Shown: one piece after another, positions 1 to 7,335 of the stretch
Layout: every line of letters starts with the position of its first letter
Numbering within the stretch: the first letter of the stretch is position 1
Origin: CAZFJG01 sp964410915
GTDB lineage: Bacteria; Synergistota; Synergistia; Synergistales; JAFGMB01
Assembly (NCBI GenBank): GCA_964410915.1
Contig: CAYPIU010000050.1
Coordinates: 1 to 10,982, forward strand
Direction of reading: 5' to 3'
DNA length: 10,982 nt
The notes under the pieces: model-generated
Seen by the model: only the letters and a program-made list of their open reading frames with translations
Database searches by the model: none
Told to the model about the DNA's origin: nothing
Made by a program: the position numbers and the translations under genes

Positions 1-782
1 TTATGCCCGCTTGAACTTTCGATTTTCAAAGATATGACTTTCCCCCCGGAAACGTTTGCAATAAGTGATACTGTTCCTTCTTCGCGCCTGAGTCTTGAAG
101 CCCTTGGATAGATGGGTTTGACCCTTTTTATAACATCCCCCGCCGTTATGCGATGGATGGTCTTTTTATTTGATGCTGTATCGATCACAGCCTGATCTTC
201 TGATCTATTCCCTGCAATTTTCCCGGGATCGGGTTTGATCCTGTTTGTGTCTGTAGTTTTACTAACAGATGTTTCATGTGCTTCCGCAGTTTCTTGTTGG
301 TCTTTCTTTTCGGAGGATGCTTCATCTTTATCAGCATTTACTGGTGAATTTTCAGCAATATTTTCACCGCTGTCTTTTTCTTTTTCGACGTTATCTATCG
401 TGGTTTCAGTGTTTCCAATTGCAGGTTCAGGCATTTTTTCAGTTTCTGATATTTTATCCTCAGTTTTTTCCTGTTTTTTTTCTGGATTTTGTTCTTTTGG
501 CTGAGTCTGGACCACAGGTTTTTCCAGGGTTTTTTCATTATCTTTATCAGGCAGAGGTTTTTCCGTTTCAGAGGCTTTTTCAGGGGGTGCTTTTTCTCCA
601 GTTTTCTGAACGGGCAATTCCGGATCAGCCTGTTTTAAATCTGGCATAGATACCAGGGATACCTTTGTAATATCCTGTCCCTCAACCTGATGTAAAGTGG
701 GTGGTTCAGTCAGGTTGAGCAGTAGAAAAAATATAATATGGAGAAAGATGCTTAAAAAGAGGGCAATACTGATCCTCCTCAA
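1..782 (-). CDS. tonB: TonB-family energy transducer (C-terminus outside the window)
   Basis: Periplasm-spanning protein that carries energy from the ExbB/ExbD proton channel to outer-membrane TonB-dependent receptors. I translated it from a TTG at 782, which overlaps the exbD stop (TGA, 781-779); GGGGG at 793-797 lies 10 nt upstream as the ribosome-binding site. Of 260 visible residues, about 4-21 form an N-terminal membrane anchor with Ser11 and His15, the S-x3-H spacing seen in TonB anchors. Residues about 45-190 are a long Pro/Glu/Lys-rich low-complexity linker. From about 222 begins a TonB C-terminal domain with the YP motif (Y225-P226), a GTVSL strand, SGGKV and a final SSGH, after which the frame leaves the window still open. 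It is the last visible gene of an exbB-exbD-tonB operon. The family is clear; the exact start is less so because it is a TTG. Confidence 0.86.
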   Translation of the reverse strand, partial: MRRISIALFLSIFLHIIFFLLLNLTEPPTLHQVEGQDITKVSLVSMPDLKQADPELPVQKTGEKAPPEKASETEKPLPDKDNEKTLEKPVVQTQPKEQNPEKKQEKTEDKISETEKMPEPAIGNTETTIDNVEKEKDSGENIAENSPVNADKDEASSEKKDQQETAEAHETSVSKTTDTNRIKPDPGKIAGNRSEDQAVIDTASNKKTIHRITAGDVIKRVKPIYPRASRLRREEGTVSLIANVSGGKVISLKIESSSGH

Positions 783-1171
783 TGTGAGGTTTCCCCCTTC
801 AATGCGAGCCCAACAGAGGTGATCCCTTCTGACCTCAGAAGCTCGAGGAGTGAAGCTATCATGCCGTAATCGCTGTTTCTGTCACCCATAATAATGACAT
901 CTTTTTCCTCTTGTATGGCTTTATCCACGAAATCGAGGACCTGCTGTTCACTGCTGTTCATTCCTTTTATCATATATCTGCCTTCTTCTGTTACAGCTAT
1001 AACCGCAGGTTTTCCTTTAACAGGGGATCCTGTCCCTCCCGGCAGATCAACATTAACCTGATTTCTGATAAATGATGTTGTCAAAACGAAGAAAATTATC
1101 AGAATGAATAGAACATCTATGAGAGGTGTCAGCTCTATTTCGGGGAGGTTCCTTCTTTTCATTCTTTTCAT
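779..1171 (-). CDS. exbD: ExbD/TolR-family biopolymer transport protein
   Basis: Component of the proton-driven ExbB-ExbD motor in the inner membrane, with a periplasmic domain. The 130-residue length is normal for the family. A basic N-terminus precedes the signature IELTPLIDVLFILIIFF (residues 12-28), a single transmembrane helix. Asp19 in LIDVLF corresponds to the conserved membrane aspartate that responds to the proton gradient. The rest is a periplasmic domain ending in the usual TolR/ExbD pattern (DVIIMGDRNSDYG, then a helix and GITSVGLAL). The start overlaps the exbB stop by one base (TAATG), and the stop overlaps the tonB start, so the three genes are probably translationally coupled. 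With a TonB-type partner next door, ExbD is a better name than TolR. Confidence 0.93.
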   Translation of the reverse strand: MKRMKRRNLPEIELTPLIDVLFILIIFFVLTTSFIRNQVNVDLPGGTGSPVKGKPAVIAVTEEGRYMIKGMNSSEQQVLDFVDKAIQEEKDVIIMGDRNSDYGMIASLLELLRSEGITSVGLALKGETSH

Positions 1172-1830
1172 TATTTTTCAGTTTCTCCATACGTCGGAAT
1201 TTCTCCGGAAAAACTGCTTGAACGAAGCATATGTTCCCGGAGTAGAAAATCAGCTCCCCGGTTAAGTGTCTCCTCCTGATCGTCAACTCTTGAACTTAGA
1301 AATGTATGTCCCAGAATAACAGGGACAGCTACAGAAAGCCCGGCAACCGTTGTAAAAAGCGCTTTCCAGATCCCTCCAGCAAGAGCCACCATAGGAGCAG
1401 ACGCCGAGCCGGCAAGATTCTGGAATATTTCTACCATCCCGATAACAGTTCCAAGGAGGCCCAATAGGGGGGCGACCCTGGTTATAGTCGCCAGAATGTT
1501 CAATCCCTTTTCCCAACGGAATATTTCCCTTCGTACTTCCTGCTCGAGAAGCATTTTCATAGCTTCATGATCTATCATCCAGTGCGATATCCCTGCACGA
1601 AAAAGTCTGTGTATGGAACTGTCAGATTCATTTACCAGTTCAGTGGCTCTTTTGGGATCATCCTCAAAAATTGCTGAGCAGAGATTAAGTTCGAGATTTT
1701 CAGGATTAGCCGATGATCGTGTGAAAAAAATAATTCTTTCAATAAAAATAGTTACTGCAATAACAGATAGTAACCCGATCATCCACATTACTGGTCCGCC
1801 TGTCTGTATTATCTCCAATTCCAGTTTCAC
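1171..1830 (-). CDS. exbB: ExbB/TolQ/MotA-family proton channel protein
   Basis: Polytopic inner-membrane subunit of the proton channel that energises TonB. The 219 residues show the family's three-helix layout. Helix 1 is at about 12-36 (GGPVMWMIGLLSVIAV to the IERIIFF end), followed by a long cytoplasmic stretch. Helix 2 contains the conserved APLLGLLGTVIGM motif. Helix 3 contains GGIWKALFTTVAGLSVAVP, with the Thr residues and small-residue packing typical of ExbB/TolQ. It is the first gene of the exbB-exbD-tonB operon. The start is a GTG at 1830 with only a weak, very close GGAG; an in-frame TTG four codons on (1818) would place that GGAG at a more normal distance. An in-frame TAA lies just upstream, so the gene cannot extend further. 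The family is certain; the start is not. Confidence 0.93.
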   Translation of the reverse strand: MKLELEIIQTGGPVMWMIGLLSVIAVTIFIERIIFFTRSSANPENLELNLCSAIFEDDPKRATELVNESDSSIHRLFRAGISHWMIDHEAMKMLLEQEVRREIFRWEKGLNILATITRVAPLLGLLGTVIGMVEIFQNLAGSASAPMVALAGGIWKALFTTVAGLSVAVPVILGHTFLSSRVDDQEETLNRGADFLLREHMLRSSSFSGEIPTYGETEK

Positions 1831-1855
1831 TCCGATCGATTAAATGATATTCTTT

Positions 1856-1861
1856 ATTATA
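1856..1861 (-). promoter_or_regulatory. Probable -10 element for exbB-exbD-tonB
   Basis: A perfect TATAAT on the minus strand lies about 26 nt before the exbB GTG. It sits downstream of A/T-rich tracts but lacks a good -35 at 16-18 nt; the nearest TTGAAT is 24 nt away. It is supported only by the -10 match and its position at the head of the operon, in the 116-bp gap between divergent genes. Confidence 0.4.
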
Positions 1862-1946
1862 CGGGTATTTTTTAAAAATATTTAAATTCAAGTCCGGTCT
1901 TCCGGTAAAGATTTCAGTTTGTGGACTTTTGAATGGGGGTTTTAAG

Positions 1947-2300
1947 ATGAAACTTCTGACCAGTGAAACCGAATTTCTGAAAAGCAGGAAGAAACTCCTT
2001 TTTTTCTGGAAGATATTAGGGCCTGGGCTGTCAGTTATATATATTGCACTGGTGAGCTGGCTTTTGATCGAGGTCCCCATGTTCGTCAACCCTTTTAGCG
2101 TCATGACAGGAATAGAGAATGGAGATATTCCTTCATCTACCCTCAGTCTTATGGCAGGTGTTCTTCCAGTCGTTGTAATAGCTATGCTCGCAGTAATGGC
2201 ATCGCTGATCCTTTTTTCATTCTGTGCATTTTCAAGAGAGCGTAAATACCTGGAAATAATCGATAACCAGGAATATTTTGACGATCAGAAGATCCTGTAG
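1947..2300 (+). CDS. Small membrane protein of unknown function, two transmembrane helices
   Basis: I do not recognise a named family. I chose the ATG at 1947 because GGGGG (1935-1939) lies 7 nt upstream. A TTG at 1929 is possible but would put that G-run inside the gene. The 117-residue product has a charged N-terminus (about 1-18, rich in Lys/Arg/Glu) and two strongly hydrophobic segments at about 19-43 and 67-92, with a short loop of about 20 residues containing NPFSVMTGIENGDIP. A charged C-terminal tail (SRERKYLEIIDNQEYFDD) follows. This predicts a hairpin with both ends on the same side, probably the cytoplasm because of the positive N-terminus. It is divergent from exbB, and its last 16 bp overlap the 3' end of the opposing lysO C-terminal gene, so no terminator separates that convergent pair. 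Confidence 0.72.
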   Translation: MKLLTSETEFLKSRKKLLFFWKILGPGLSVIYIALVSWLLIEVPMFVNPFSVMTGIENGDIPSSTLSLMAGVLPVVVIAMLAVMASLILFSFCAFSRERKYLEIIDNQEYFDDQKIL

Positions 2301-2887
2301 CAGAGAGGTACCATAACAGGCATTGCGACTGTAAGAAGAACCCCTGACACAAAGGCTGCTATAGCCATTTCCTTACCCGCACTTTTTACGATAAAGGGAA
2401 GTGAAGTATCCATTGCTGTAGCTCCTGCAACTCCTACGGCCCCATATCTACCGAAAAATTTTACCATCAAGGGCATGGCTGTCATTACAGTCAGTTCCCT
2501 GATCATATTTGATATGAAAGCGATTGTCGCTGCTTCGGGTCCTGCGAGATCCTTTACAAGAATTGTCGTTAGACTGTAGTAACCGCCGCCCACAGCAGAA
2601 GCCGTGGCAATTGAAAGAGGTATTCCTGCGAGTTTACCGGCAGCGATCCCTCCGATTATAGCGCCTATACTTGCAGCTACGGGGATAGCGAAAGCTTTTT
2701 TACCCATTGCCCTTATATTGTTCCATAGAGCCTTGTCTCTGCCCATATCCAGACCGATAACGAAGCAGATCAGCATTACCATGCCCTTGATGACATTGTC
2801 AGTGGAGTTCAGTATTTCCGCTGGGATGATCCCGGAAAAACCAGCTATGATACCTGTCCCCAGAATTATTATTGGCATCAGATACAT
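2285..2887 (-). CDS. lysO: LysO-family amino-acid exporter, C-terminal part (DUF340)
   Basis: This 200-residue hydrophobic protein corresponds to roughly the C-terminal two-thirds of the lysine exporter LysO (YbjE) of enterobacteria, which is a single protein of about 300 residues. Matching landmarks are FVIGLDMGRD (about 42-51), ASAVGGGYYSL (about 96-106, compare ASGFGWYSL), the segment around ISNMIREL with Glu131 (compare NDLAREL), and GATAMDTSLPFIVK (compare GATSMDFTLP). About six transmembrane helices are evident. ATG at 2887 is preceded by GGGG 8 nt upstream. The start lies only 4 nt after the stop of the preceding gene, which encodes the N-terminal part, so the two are surely co-translated. 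The substrate is inferred from the family; lysine is the default, but the dehydratase in the same transcription unit leaves the true substrate open. Confidence 0.85.
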   Translation of the reverse strand: MYLMPIIILGTGIIAGFSGIIPAEILNSTDNVIKGMVMLICFVIGLDMGRDKALWNNIRAMGKKAFAIPVAASIGAIIGGIAAGKLAGIPLSIATASAVGGGYYSLTTILVKDLAGPEAATIAFISNMIRELTVMTAMPLMVKFFGRYGAVGVAGATAMDTSLPFIVKSAGKEMAIAAFVSGVLLTVAMPVMVPLCYRIF

Positions 2888-2891
2888 AGCT

Positions 2892-3158
2892 TTATCCCCG
2901 TTTCATTACGAGCATGCAGAAAAGGCCGCTGCCTGCTATGCTTCCTATCGAAAGGACCAGCGATTTCAGGCCGATTGATCCCAGGTTCTGAAGGACTTCC
3001 CTGAATGTCCCTACCTCTAATCCTATAAAAAGAAGAAGAGTGTATATAACGAGCATAAGGACCCAGTCCATTGAATTTGCCACTATTTCAGGAAGCATCC
3101 CGGAACGGCCGATTATTATCCCAAGTATAAGGAAAGCTACAAGTACAAGAATATCCAA
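2892..3158 (-). CDS. lysO: LysO-family amino-acid exporter, N-terminal part
   Basis: An 88-residue membrane protein with about three hydrophobic segments (roughly 1-20, 31-49 and 60-82). It resembles the N-terminal portion of full-length LysO, including the helix LVIYTLLLFIGLEVG, equivalent to MVYLILFFMGISLAF in the enterobacterial protein. TTG start at 3158 with GGAGGG 8 nt upstream; no better ATG exists. It ends in KRG-stop just before the downstream part begins, in a different frame. A split LysO has, to my knowledge, been seen in other anaerobic bacteria, so this is more likely a natural two-subunit form than a frameshift: each ORF has its own ribosome-binding site and a clean start. The two products would have to assemble into one transporter. 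Confidence 0.78.
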   Translation of the reverse strand: MDILVLVAFLILGIIIGRSGMLPEIVANSMDWVLMLVIYTLLLFIGLEVGTFREVLQNLGSIGLKSLVLSIGSIAGSGLFCMLVMKRG

Positions 3159-3214
3159 ACTGAAATCCCTCCATCAGCAGTCAGAATAACCCGATCATTT
3201 TATCAGAATCAGGT

Positions 3215-4186
3215 TTAAAGTTGTATTTTATCTGTGTTTGATATCATTTCTGCAAGGTTGGGGAGTGCAATATTGCCCCCGCTTATCACTGCGACCGTTT
3301 TTCTCCCTTTTTCAGGCAGTTTACCCGAGATCATTGCTGCTACAGTAACGGCGCCTGATGGTTCTGAAAGAACTTTGCATCTTTCAAGGACAAGGAGCAT
3401 TGCCCTTATGATATCTTTTTCCGAGACAAGCAGTATATCATCGACATATTTCTGTACAATCGGGAATGTAAGAGTGCCAGGAATGCTTGTTCTAAGGCCG
3501 TCAGCTACAGAGACTATACCTTTGCGTTCTGTGCGTTTCCCCTGCTGGATCGACATATACATACTGTTGCTCTGCTCTGGTTCGACCCCGAAGACCTTTA
3601 CGTCAGGCCGGATCTCCTTTATAGCCGTTGATATACCGGAAATGAGCCCGCCTCCGCCAATGGGGACCAGAACCTGCTGGACGTCGGGCATGTCCTCCAG
3701 GATCTCAAGACCAATTGTCCCCTGTCCTGCCATTACAAGAGGATCGTTAAAGGGATGAATGAATGTAAGGCCTTTCTGGCTGCATAGCTCCTCCGCTTTT
3801 TCTATGCGTTCCCTTGAGGTTGTCCCCTGAAATATCACTTCTGCACCATATCCCCTTATCGCCTGTACCTTGGCGGAGGATGCATCTTCCGGCATCACTA
3901 CTATTGCAGGATAACCGGACATTGAACCTGCCATGGCAACTGCCTGGCCGTGATTGCCGCTTGATGCAGTTATGATCCCTTTTAGAGCTGTAGAACGTTC
4001 CAGGTTCATAACCGCATTCAGAGCTCCCCTGATCTTGAAAGCTCCTGTCTTCTGCAGATTTTCAGGTTTAAGGAAGATTTCTGATCCGCAGCTGTTGCTC
4101 AGTGTCCTTGAGCTGACATGACTGGTCCTGTGGATCATTTCACAGATCCTTTCCCGTGCCTTTTTAACATCTGTAATATTTATCAT
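3215..4186 (-). CDS. PLP-dependent threonine/serine dehydratase, short form without regulatory domain
   Basis: Fold-type II PLP enzyme deaminating L-threonine to 2-oxobutanoate plus ammonia (or serine to pyruvate). Key motifs: KTGAFKIRGA with the PLP Schiff-base Lys51, the phosphate/substrate loop SSGNHGQ (75-81), GGGGL (177-181), and a C-terminal SGGNIALPNL. The 323-residue length and absence of an ACT-like regulatory domain resemble catabolic TdcB-type enzymes rather than long biosynthetic IlvA, although short forms are often labelled ilvA. The frame stays open to 4309, but the upstream part shows no family similarity. GGGGG at 4193-4197 stands 6 nt before the ATG at 4186 and only 3 nt before a second ATG at 4189, so I start at 4186. 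The lysO pair follows 56 nt downstream on the same strand, suggesting one amino-acid unit. Serine racemase or related activity in this superfamily cannot be excluded. Confidence 0.9.
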   Translation of the reverse strand: MINITDVKKARERICEMIHRTSHVSSRTLSNSCGSEIFLKPENLQKTGAFKIRGALNAVMNLERSTALKGIITASSGNHGQAVAMAGSMSGYPAIVVMPEDASSAKVQAIRGYGAEVIFQGTTSRERIEKAEELCSQKGLTFIHPFNDPLVMAGQGTIGLEILEDMPDVQQVLVPIGGGGLISGISTAIKEIRPDVKVFGVEPEQSNSMYMSIQQGKRTERKGIVSVADGLRTSIPGTLTFPIVQKYVDDILLVSEKDIIRAMLLVLERCKVLSEPSGAVTVAAMISGKLPEKGRKTVAVISGGNIALPNLAEMISNTDKIQL

Positions 4187-4414
4187 CATGTTCCCCCTGT
4201 TCTTAAATACCCCGAACCTGATGATACTGTTTCCGCTGTTCAGGGTAAAGGCAGTTTTGAGAAAGAATAGAGTATTTCCTGAATTGTCCATTGGGCAAAT
4301 CAGGTTCAAACCGTTTATTGCCAGATGCGATCGAGGGTTCTTGAAGGAGGGGTTTCTGATACTAATGATTTTAATTGGCAGATATATCCAGTTTCACAGA
4401 GGAAGACTTAGAAA
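4187..4414 (-). other. Leader/intergenic region between the phosphatase gene and the dehydratase gene
   Basis: 228 bp without a convincing gene. I see no clear intrinsic terminator after the phosphatase stop, so read-through from the hydrogenase operon is possible. A perfect 9-bp inverted repeat (GAACCTGAT at 4214-4222, ATCAGGTTC at 4299-4307) could form a long-range stem in the dehydratase leader. A weak promoter candidate on the minus strand (TGGACA, 15-nt spacer, TATTCT) lies inside it; the spacer is too short for me to call it. Confidence 0.3.
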
Positions 4415-5593
4415 CTAAAAATAATTGATGAAGACTTCTTTCAGGTATTTTTCTTCAAGTAATCTCGATATATTTTTGACTATGTTTCTCCTTATACCAA
4501 TATCTACAGGTAGAGTCGGATCCTGATGGGCCTCGTTCAGTTTATTCCCCACGTAGAAATTTATAATATCGTTTTCCATAAACATGTTGACCAGTCTCGA
4601 GGCAGTTCCCTTGTTAGGGGGATTACCGCCCTGTTCAAGTATTTTAAGCACTTTTGTGAGCGTAATTATTCCCTCGGTTACCAGGTCAACACCTTCCATA
4701 TATGAACGTGGAGGAAGCCCGGGCTCTCTTCTGGAGAGGTCTGTTTTAATTACTTTTCCAAGTTCCCTTGATATTATCTGTGTAGTAGTCCCTCCACAGA
4801 TGACTTTTGAACCTTCGTACTCATCAAGATGTCTGGCGTAATCCCTGTCATCATCCTTTTTAAAAGGGGGGCCTGTGAAGATAGCCATCCGGCGAGGTTT
4901 GCGAAAATAGAATGCAGCACAGGTTATGTCATCTCCTGCCGATGAAGTCTTGTCTTTTTTCATGGCTTCGTTGACTATTGATCTTGTAAGCTGCCGGGCG
5001 GAGATATTTCTGTTTCTTGAGATAGTTTTCAGAATATGATCCTGACACCCCTCTCTCCGCCAGCCCAGAGGGGTATTGGCCTGTCCCATTCCCGATTGTG
5101 TAATGCCGTCCGAGAAAATTATTATCCTGTCACCGGGTAGAGGTGTAAACTGACTTACAGCAATATAACGATCCTTCCATTTTTCTGATGCCATGCTGCG
5201 GGATGGTACTGAAAAGAGATCACCGTTCCTTACGAGAATGAAAGGAGGATTATCCATTTCTATTATCCTGGTAATGCCATTGAGCATGCTGTCAACGATC
5301 GTGAAAGTGGAATAACTTATTTTTCTTGTCCTGCATATCGGAAGTGCATCCATCATTATTTCAGCAGAGTGTAAGATATCCTCATCACTCGCCATAAACT
5401 TAAGGGCCATGGTTGCGGTCATTGAGGAAAGTATGCTGGCTTTTACGCCGCTTCCCAATCCATCTGAAAGTACTGAAATAGTCCTTTCCGGATCATGGAG
5501 CTTCCTGGAGAAAAAAGTATCCCCGCATATATTTTCTCCATTTTTCATTTCCTGCGCGAAGTCAACCTCCAGGTAAAGGGAGCCTTGCTTCAT
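4415..5593 (-). CDS. SpoIIE-type PP2C serine phosphatase with an extra C-terminal domain
   Basis: Predicted metal-dependent Ser/Thr phosphatase of the SpoIIE branch, cytoplasmic (no signal peptide or membrane segment). The metal-binding acidic motifs of the fold are present in order: GD at 24-25, SDGLGSG with Asp44, SDGITQSG with Asp162, and AGDDIT with Asp221/Asp222. The catalytic domain fills residues 1 to about 232. Residues about 235-392 form a second region (CGGTTTQIISREL near 264-276, then an alpha-helical tail) that I cannot assign. It is the last gene of the operon with the PAS-hydrogenase, overlapping its stop by 4 bp (ATGA), so stoichiometric expression is likely. SpoIIE phosphatases next to PAS-linked [FeFe]-hydrogenase genes are a known association in anaerobes. 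The inferred role is to dephosphorylate a signalling partner according to the redox or H2 state sensed by the neighbour. No anti-sigma-factor antagonist or kinase gene is visible in the window. Confidence 0.88.
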   Translation of the reverse strand: MKQGSLYLEVDFAQEMKNGENICGDTFFSRKLHDPERTISVLSDGLGSGVKASILSSMTATMALKFMASDEDILHSAEIMMDALPICRTRKISYSTFTIVDSMLNGITRIIEMDNPPFILVRNGDLFSVPSRSMASEKWKDRYIAVSQFTPLPGDRIIIFSDGITQSGMGQANTPLGWRREGCQDHILKTISRNRNISARQLTRSIVNEAMKKDKTSSAGDDITCAAFYFRKPRRMAIFTGPPFKKDDDRDYARHLDEYEGSKVICGGTTTQIISRELGKVIKTDLSRREPGLPPRSYMEGVDLVTEGIITLTKVLKILEQGGNPPNKGTASRLVNMFMENDIINFYVGNKLNEAHQDPTLPVDIGIRRNIVKNISRLLEEKYLKEVFINYF

Positions 5594-7335
5594 TCTCCGG
5601 GACCCTTTTCAATGGTGGTTTTTTTCTCTTCTCCCCCATAACCCTCGGCTATTGACCTGAGTAATATCTCAGTATCAGCCATATGTTCACCGAGCATGCA
5701 TGCTATTTCCTGAACTGTTGTCAGGTTCTTGTTTATGACCTCGTTGGCCTGATGGGCTATCTCGTCTCTTCGCATTTCACGTTTTGTAACATCAAGAATA
5801 ACTCCTCCCACTGTTTCATGTGGATCAATAGAGAAAATGACTATTTCAAAGAGTCTTTCTCCGTATTTAAAATGGTCCAGGCGGAAATCCCTGTCGGATT
5901 CAATGACGGACTTGAAAAGATGAGAAAAGCTTATTATTCTTGAAAGATCCGCTCCTTTAAGGCCTGGTTGTGCCTCGTAGATCTGGAGAATATTTTCCCC
6001 AAAAAGTTCTGCAAACCTTCGGTTACACTCGATTATTTTCATTTCTCTATCTATGATAACTACTCCGGAAGGCATAGATCTCATAAGAGCATTTGATTTT
6101 TTCCGGGCCTTCTCACGCATCCATGATACGCACATGGTAGGTTCTGCCATTCCTGAGATCATGGCCTTCGCAAAGTCCCTGCAGGTATCATAGCCGCATC
6201 CCCCGCAGTTGAGTTCATCTTCAGGGGAACTCTTTCCCAGTTTTCTCAGAGCTTCTATGATCTCAGTTTCATTGCAATTTTCCTTCAAGGTTCCTTTTGC
6301 CCTGTATGTTTCCTCAATATGGATATCAGGAGAAGGGCCTTTTGTGAGAATTGGATCACTGGTTCTTTCTCTCAGACTAGTTATCCTTGAGATGGTTGGC
6401 GTGGAATGGTCAGAACATGGGCCATTGATACATCCTCCAGGGCAGGCATGGCATTCAAGGAATACTGGTCCAGAGATCATTTCAGGTCTCATCGTTTCCA
6501 GCGCTTCCCTGATGCGATAGATCCCGGAAATACTGACGAAGTTCACATTCTTGAATCTCCCCCAGTTTTTGATCATTCTGGACATACCTCCCTCCATTGC
6601 ATACAGAGCTCCATTGGTCGATCTTTGAGGTAAAAATGAAAACTTTTCGCTCGCGCCGCTATTTTTTGGCCATATATCTTTTTCATGAAACCATTTTTTA
6701 AGATCCTTGAAGGTCAGTGCTGCATGCAGAAGGTCTGGATACCTGTCAGCTTCCAGTTTTGCAGATATGCAGGGTCCAAAGTGGACCACCCTGGCTTTTT
6801 GGCCCAGATGATTCTTTAAAAGTCTGCAATGGGCGAGCAGGGGAGACTGGAAAGGAGTCAGGCATTCAACGAGTTCGTGATGGTAGTTCTCGATGTAGTC
6901 AACTACACTTGGGCAGTTAGTTGAGATCATAAGGCCGGTTTTTAAATTTCTGAGCATTTCTGCATTAGCAGCTCCAGCCTGTTCTGCACCCAGAGCGGTT
7001 TCGCTTGTTCCCTTGAAGCCAAGTTCTGACAGGGCTTCCACCATTGCAGATTCGCTTATTCCCGGGAATTCGTTCACCCATGAGGGCGCCAGGGAAGCGT
7101 AGGCAGACCTGTGTGGTATTTCAAGATATTCTTTCACGGAACCAGAGTCATCTCGGATAGTTTTTACCCCTGCGGGACACACTTCCACACAGATCCCGCA
7201 GGCTATGCAGAGTCCAGGTATGATCCTGGCACTCCCATTTTCGACTGAAATAGCCTTGACTGGACAGCGCCTGACACATCTGCAGCAGTCCTGACAGTCG
7301 TTTTCAAGAGTGTATATCGGGTAATTTTCAAACAT
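5590..7335 (-). CDS. Sensory-type [FeFe]-hydrogenase fusion: 2x[4Fe-4S], H-cluster domain, FeS domain, PAS domain
   Basis: 581 residues. Domains: bacterial ferredoxin region with C14-x2-C17-x2-C20-x3-C24 and C43-x2-C46-x2-C49-x3-C53; [FeFe]-hydrogenase H-cluster domain (about 75-310); an FeS domain (C377-x2-C380-x4-C385, then C402); a PAS domain (about 414-525); a helical tail. The four H-cluster cysteines are kept: C141 (TNCP), C189 (GPC), C298 and C302 (ACPGGC). Surrounding residues differ from catalytic enzymes (C. pasteurianum numbering): proton-relay Cys299 is Asn140, Met353 is Gly187, Lys358 is Ala192, Met497 is His296. This fits the group of PAS-linked hydrogenases (HsfB/HydS type) thought to sense H2 or redox state rather than turn over rapidly. 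The frame is open to 7419, but ATG at 7335 has AGGG about 10 nt upstream and overlaps the preceding gene by only 8 bp, so I start there. Cytoplasmic. H-cluster maturases (HydEFG) are not in the window. Confidence 0.92.
   Translation of the reverse strand: MFENYPIYTLENDCQDCCRCVRRCPVKAISVENGSARIIPGLCIACGICVEVCPAGVKTIRDDSGSVKEYLEIPHRSAYASLAPSWVNEFPGISESAMVEALSELGFKGTSETALGAEQAGAANAEMLRNLKTGLMISTNCPSVVDYIENYHHELVECLTPFQSPLLAHCRLLKNHLGQKARVVHFGPCISAKLEADRYPDLLHAALTFKDLKKWFHEKDIWPKNSGASEKFSFLPQRSTNGALYAMEGGMSRMIKNWGRFKNVNFVSISGIYRIREALETMRPEMISGPVFLECHACPGGCINGPCSDHSTPTISRITSLRERTSDPILTKGPSPDIHIEETYRAKGTLKENCNETEIIEALRKLGKSSPEDELNCGGCGYDTCRDFAKAMISGMAEPTMCVSWMREKARKKSNALMRSMPSGVVIIDREMKIIECNRRFAELFGENILQIYEAQPGLKGADLSRIISFSHLFKSVIESDRDFRLDHFKYGERLFEIVIFSIDPHETVGGVILDVTKREMRRDEIAHQANEVINKNLTTVQEIACMLGEHMADTEILLRSIAEGYGGEEKKTTIEKGPGE

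Noticed and set aside
235..649. Two plus-strand open frames rich in Ser/Phe
   Set aside because: They are reverse-strand shadows of the low-complexity tonB linker; the minus-strand frame has a membrane anchor and a TonB C-terminal domain.
2885..2895. Frameshift or sequencing error joining the two lysO parts
   Set aside because: Each part has its own start and ribosome-binding site, the breakpoint falls between domains, and split LysO is, to my knowledge, known elsewhere.
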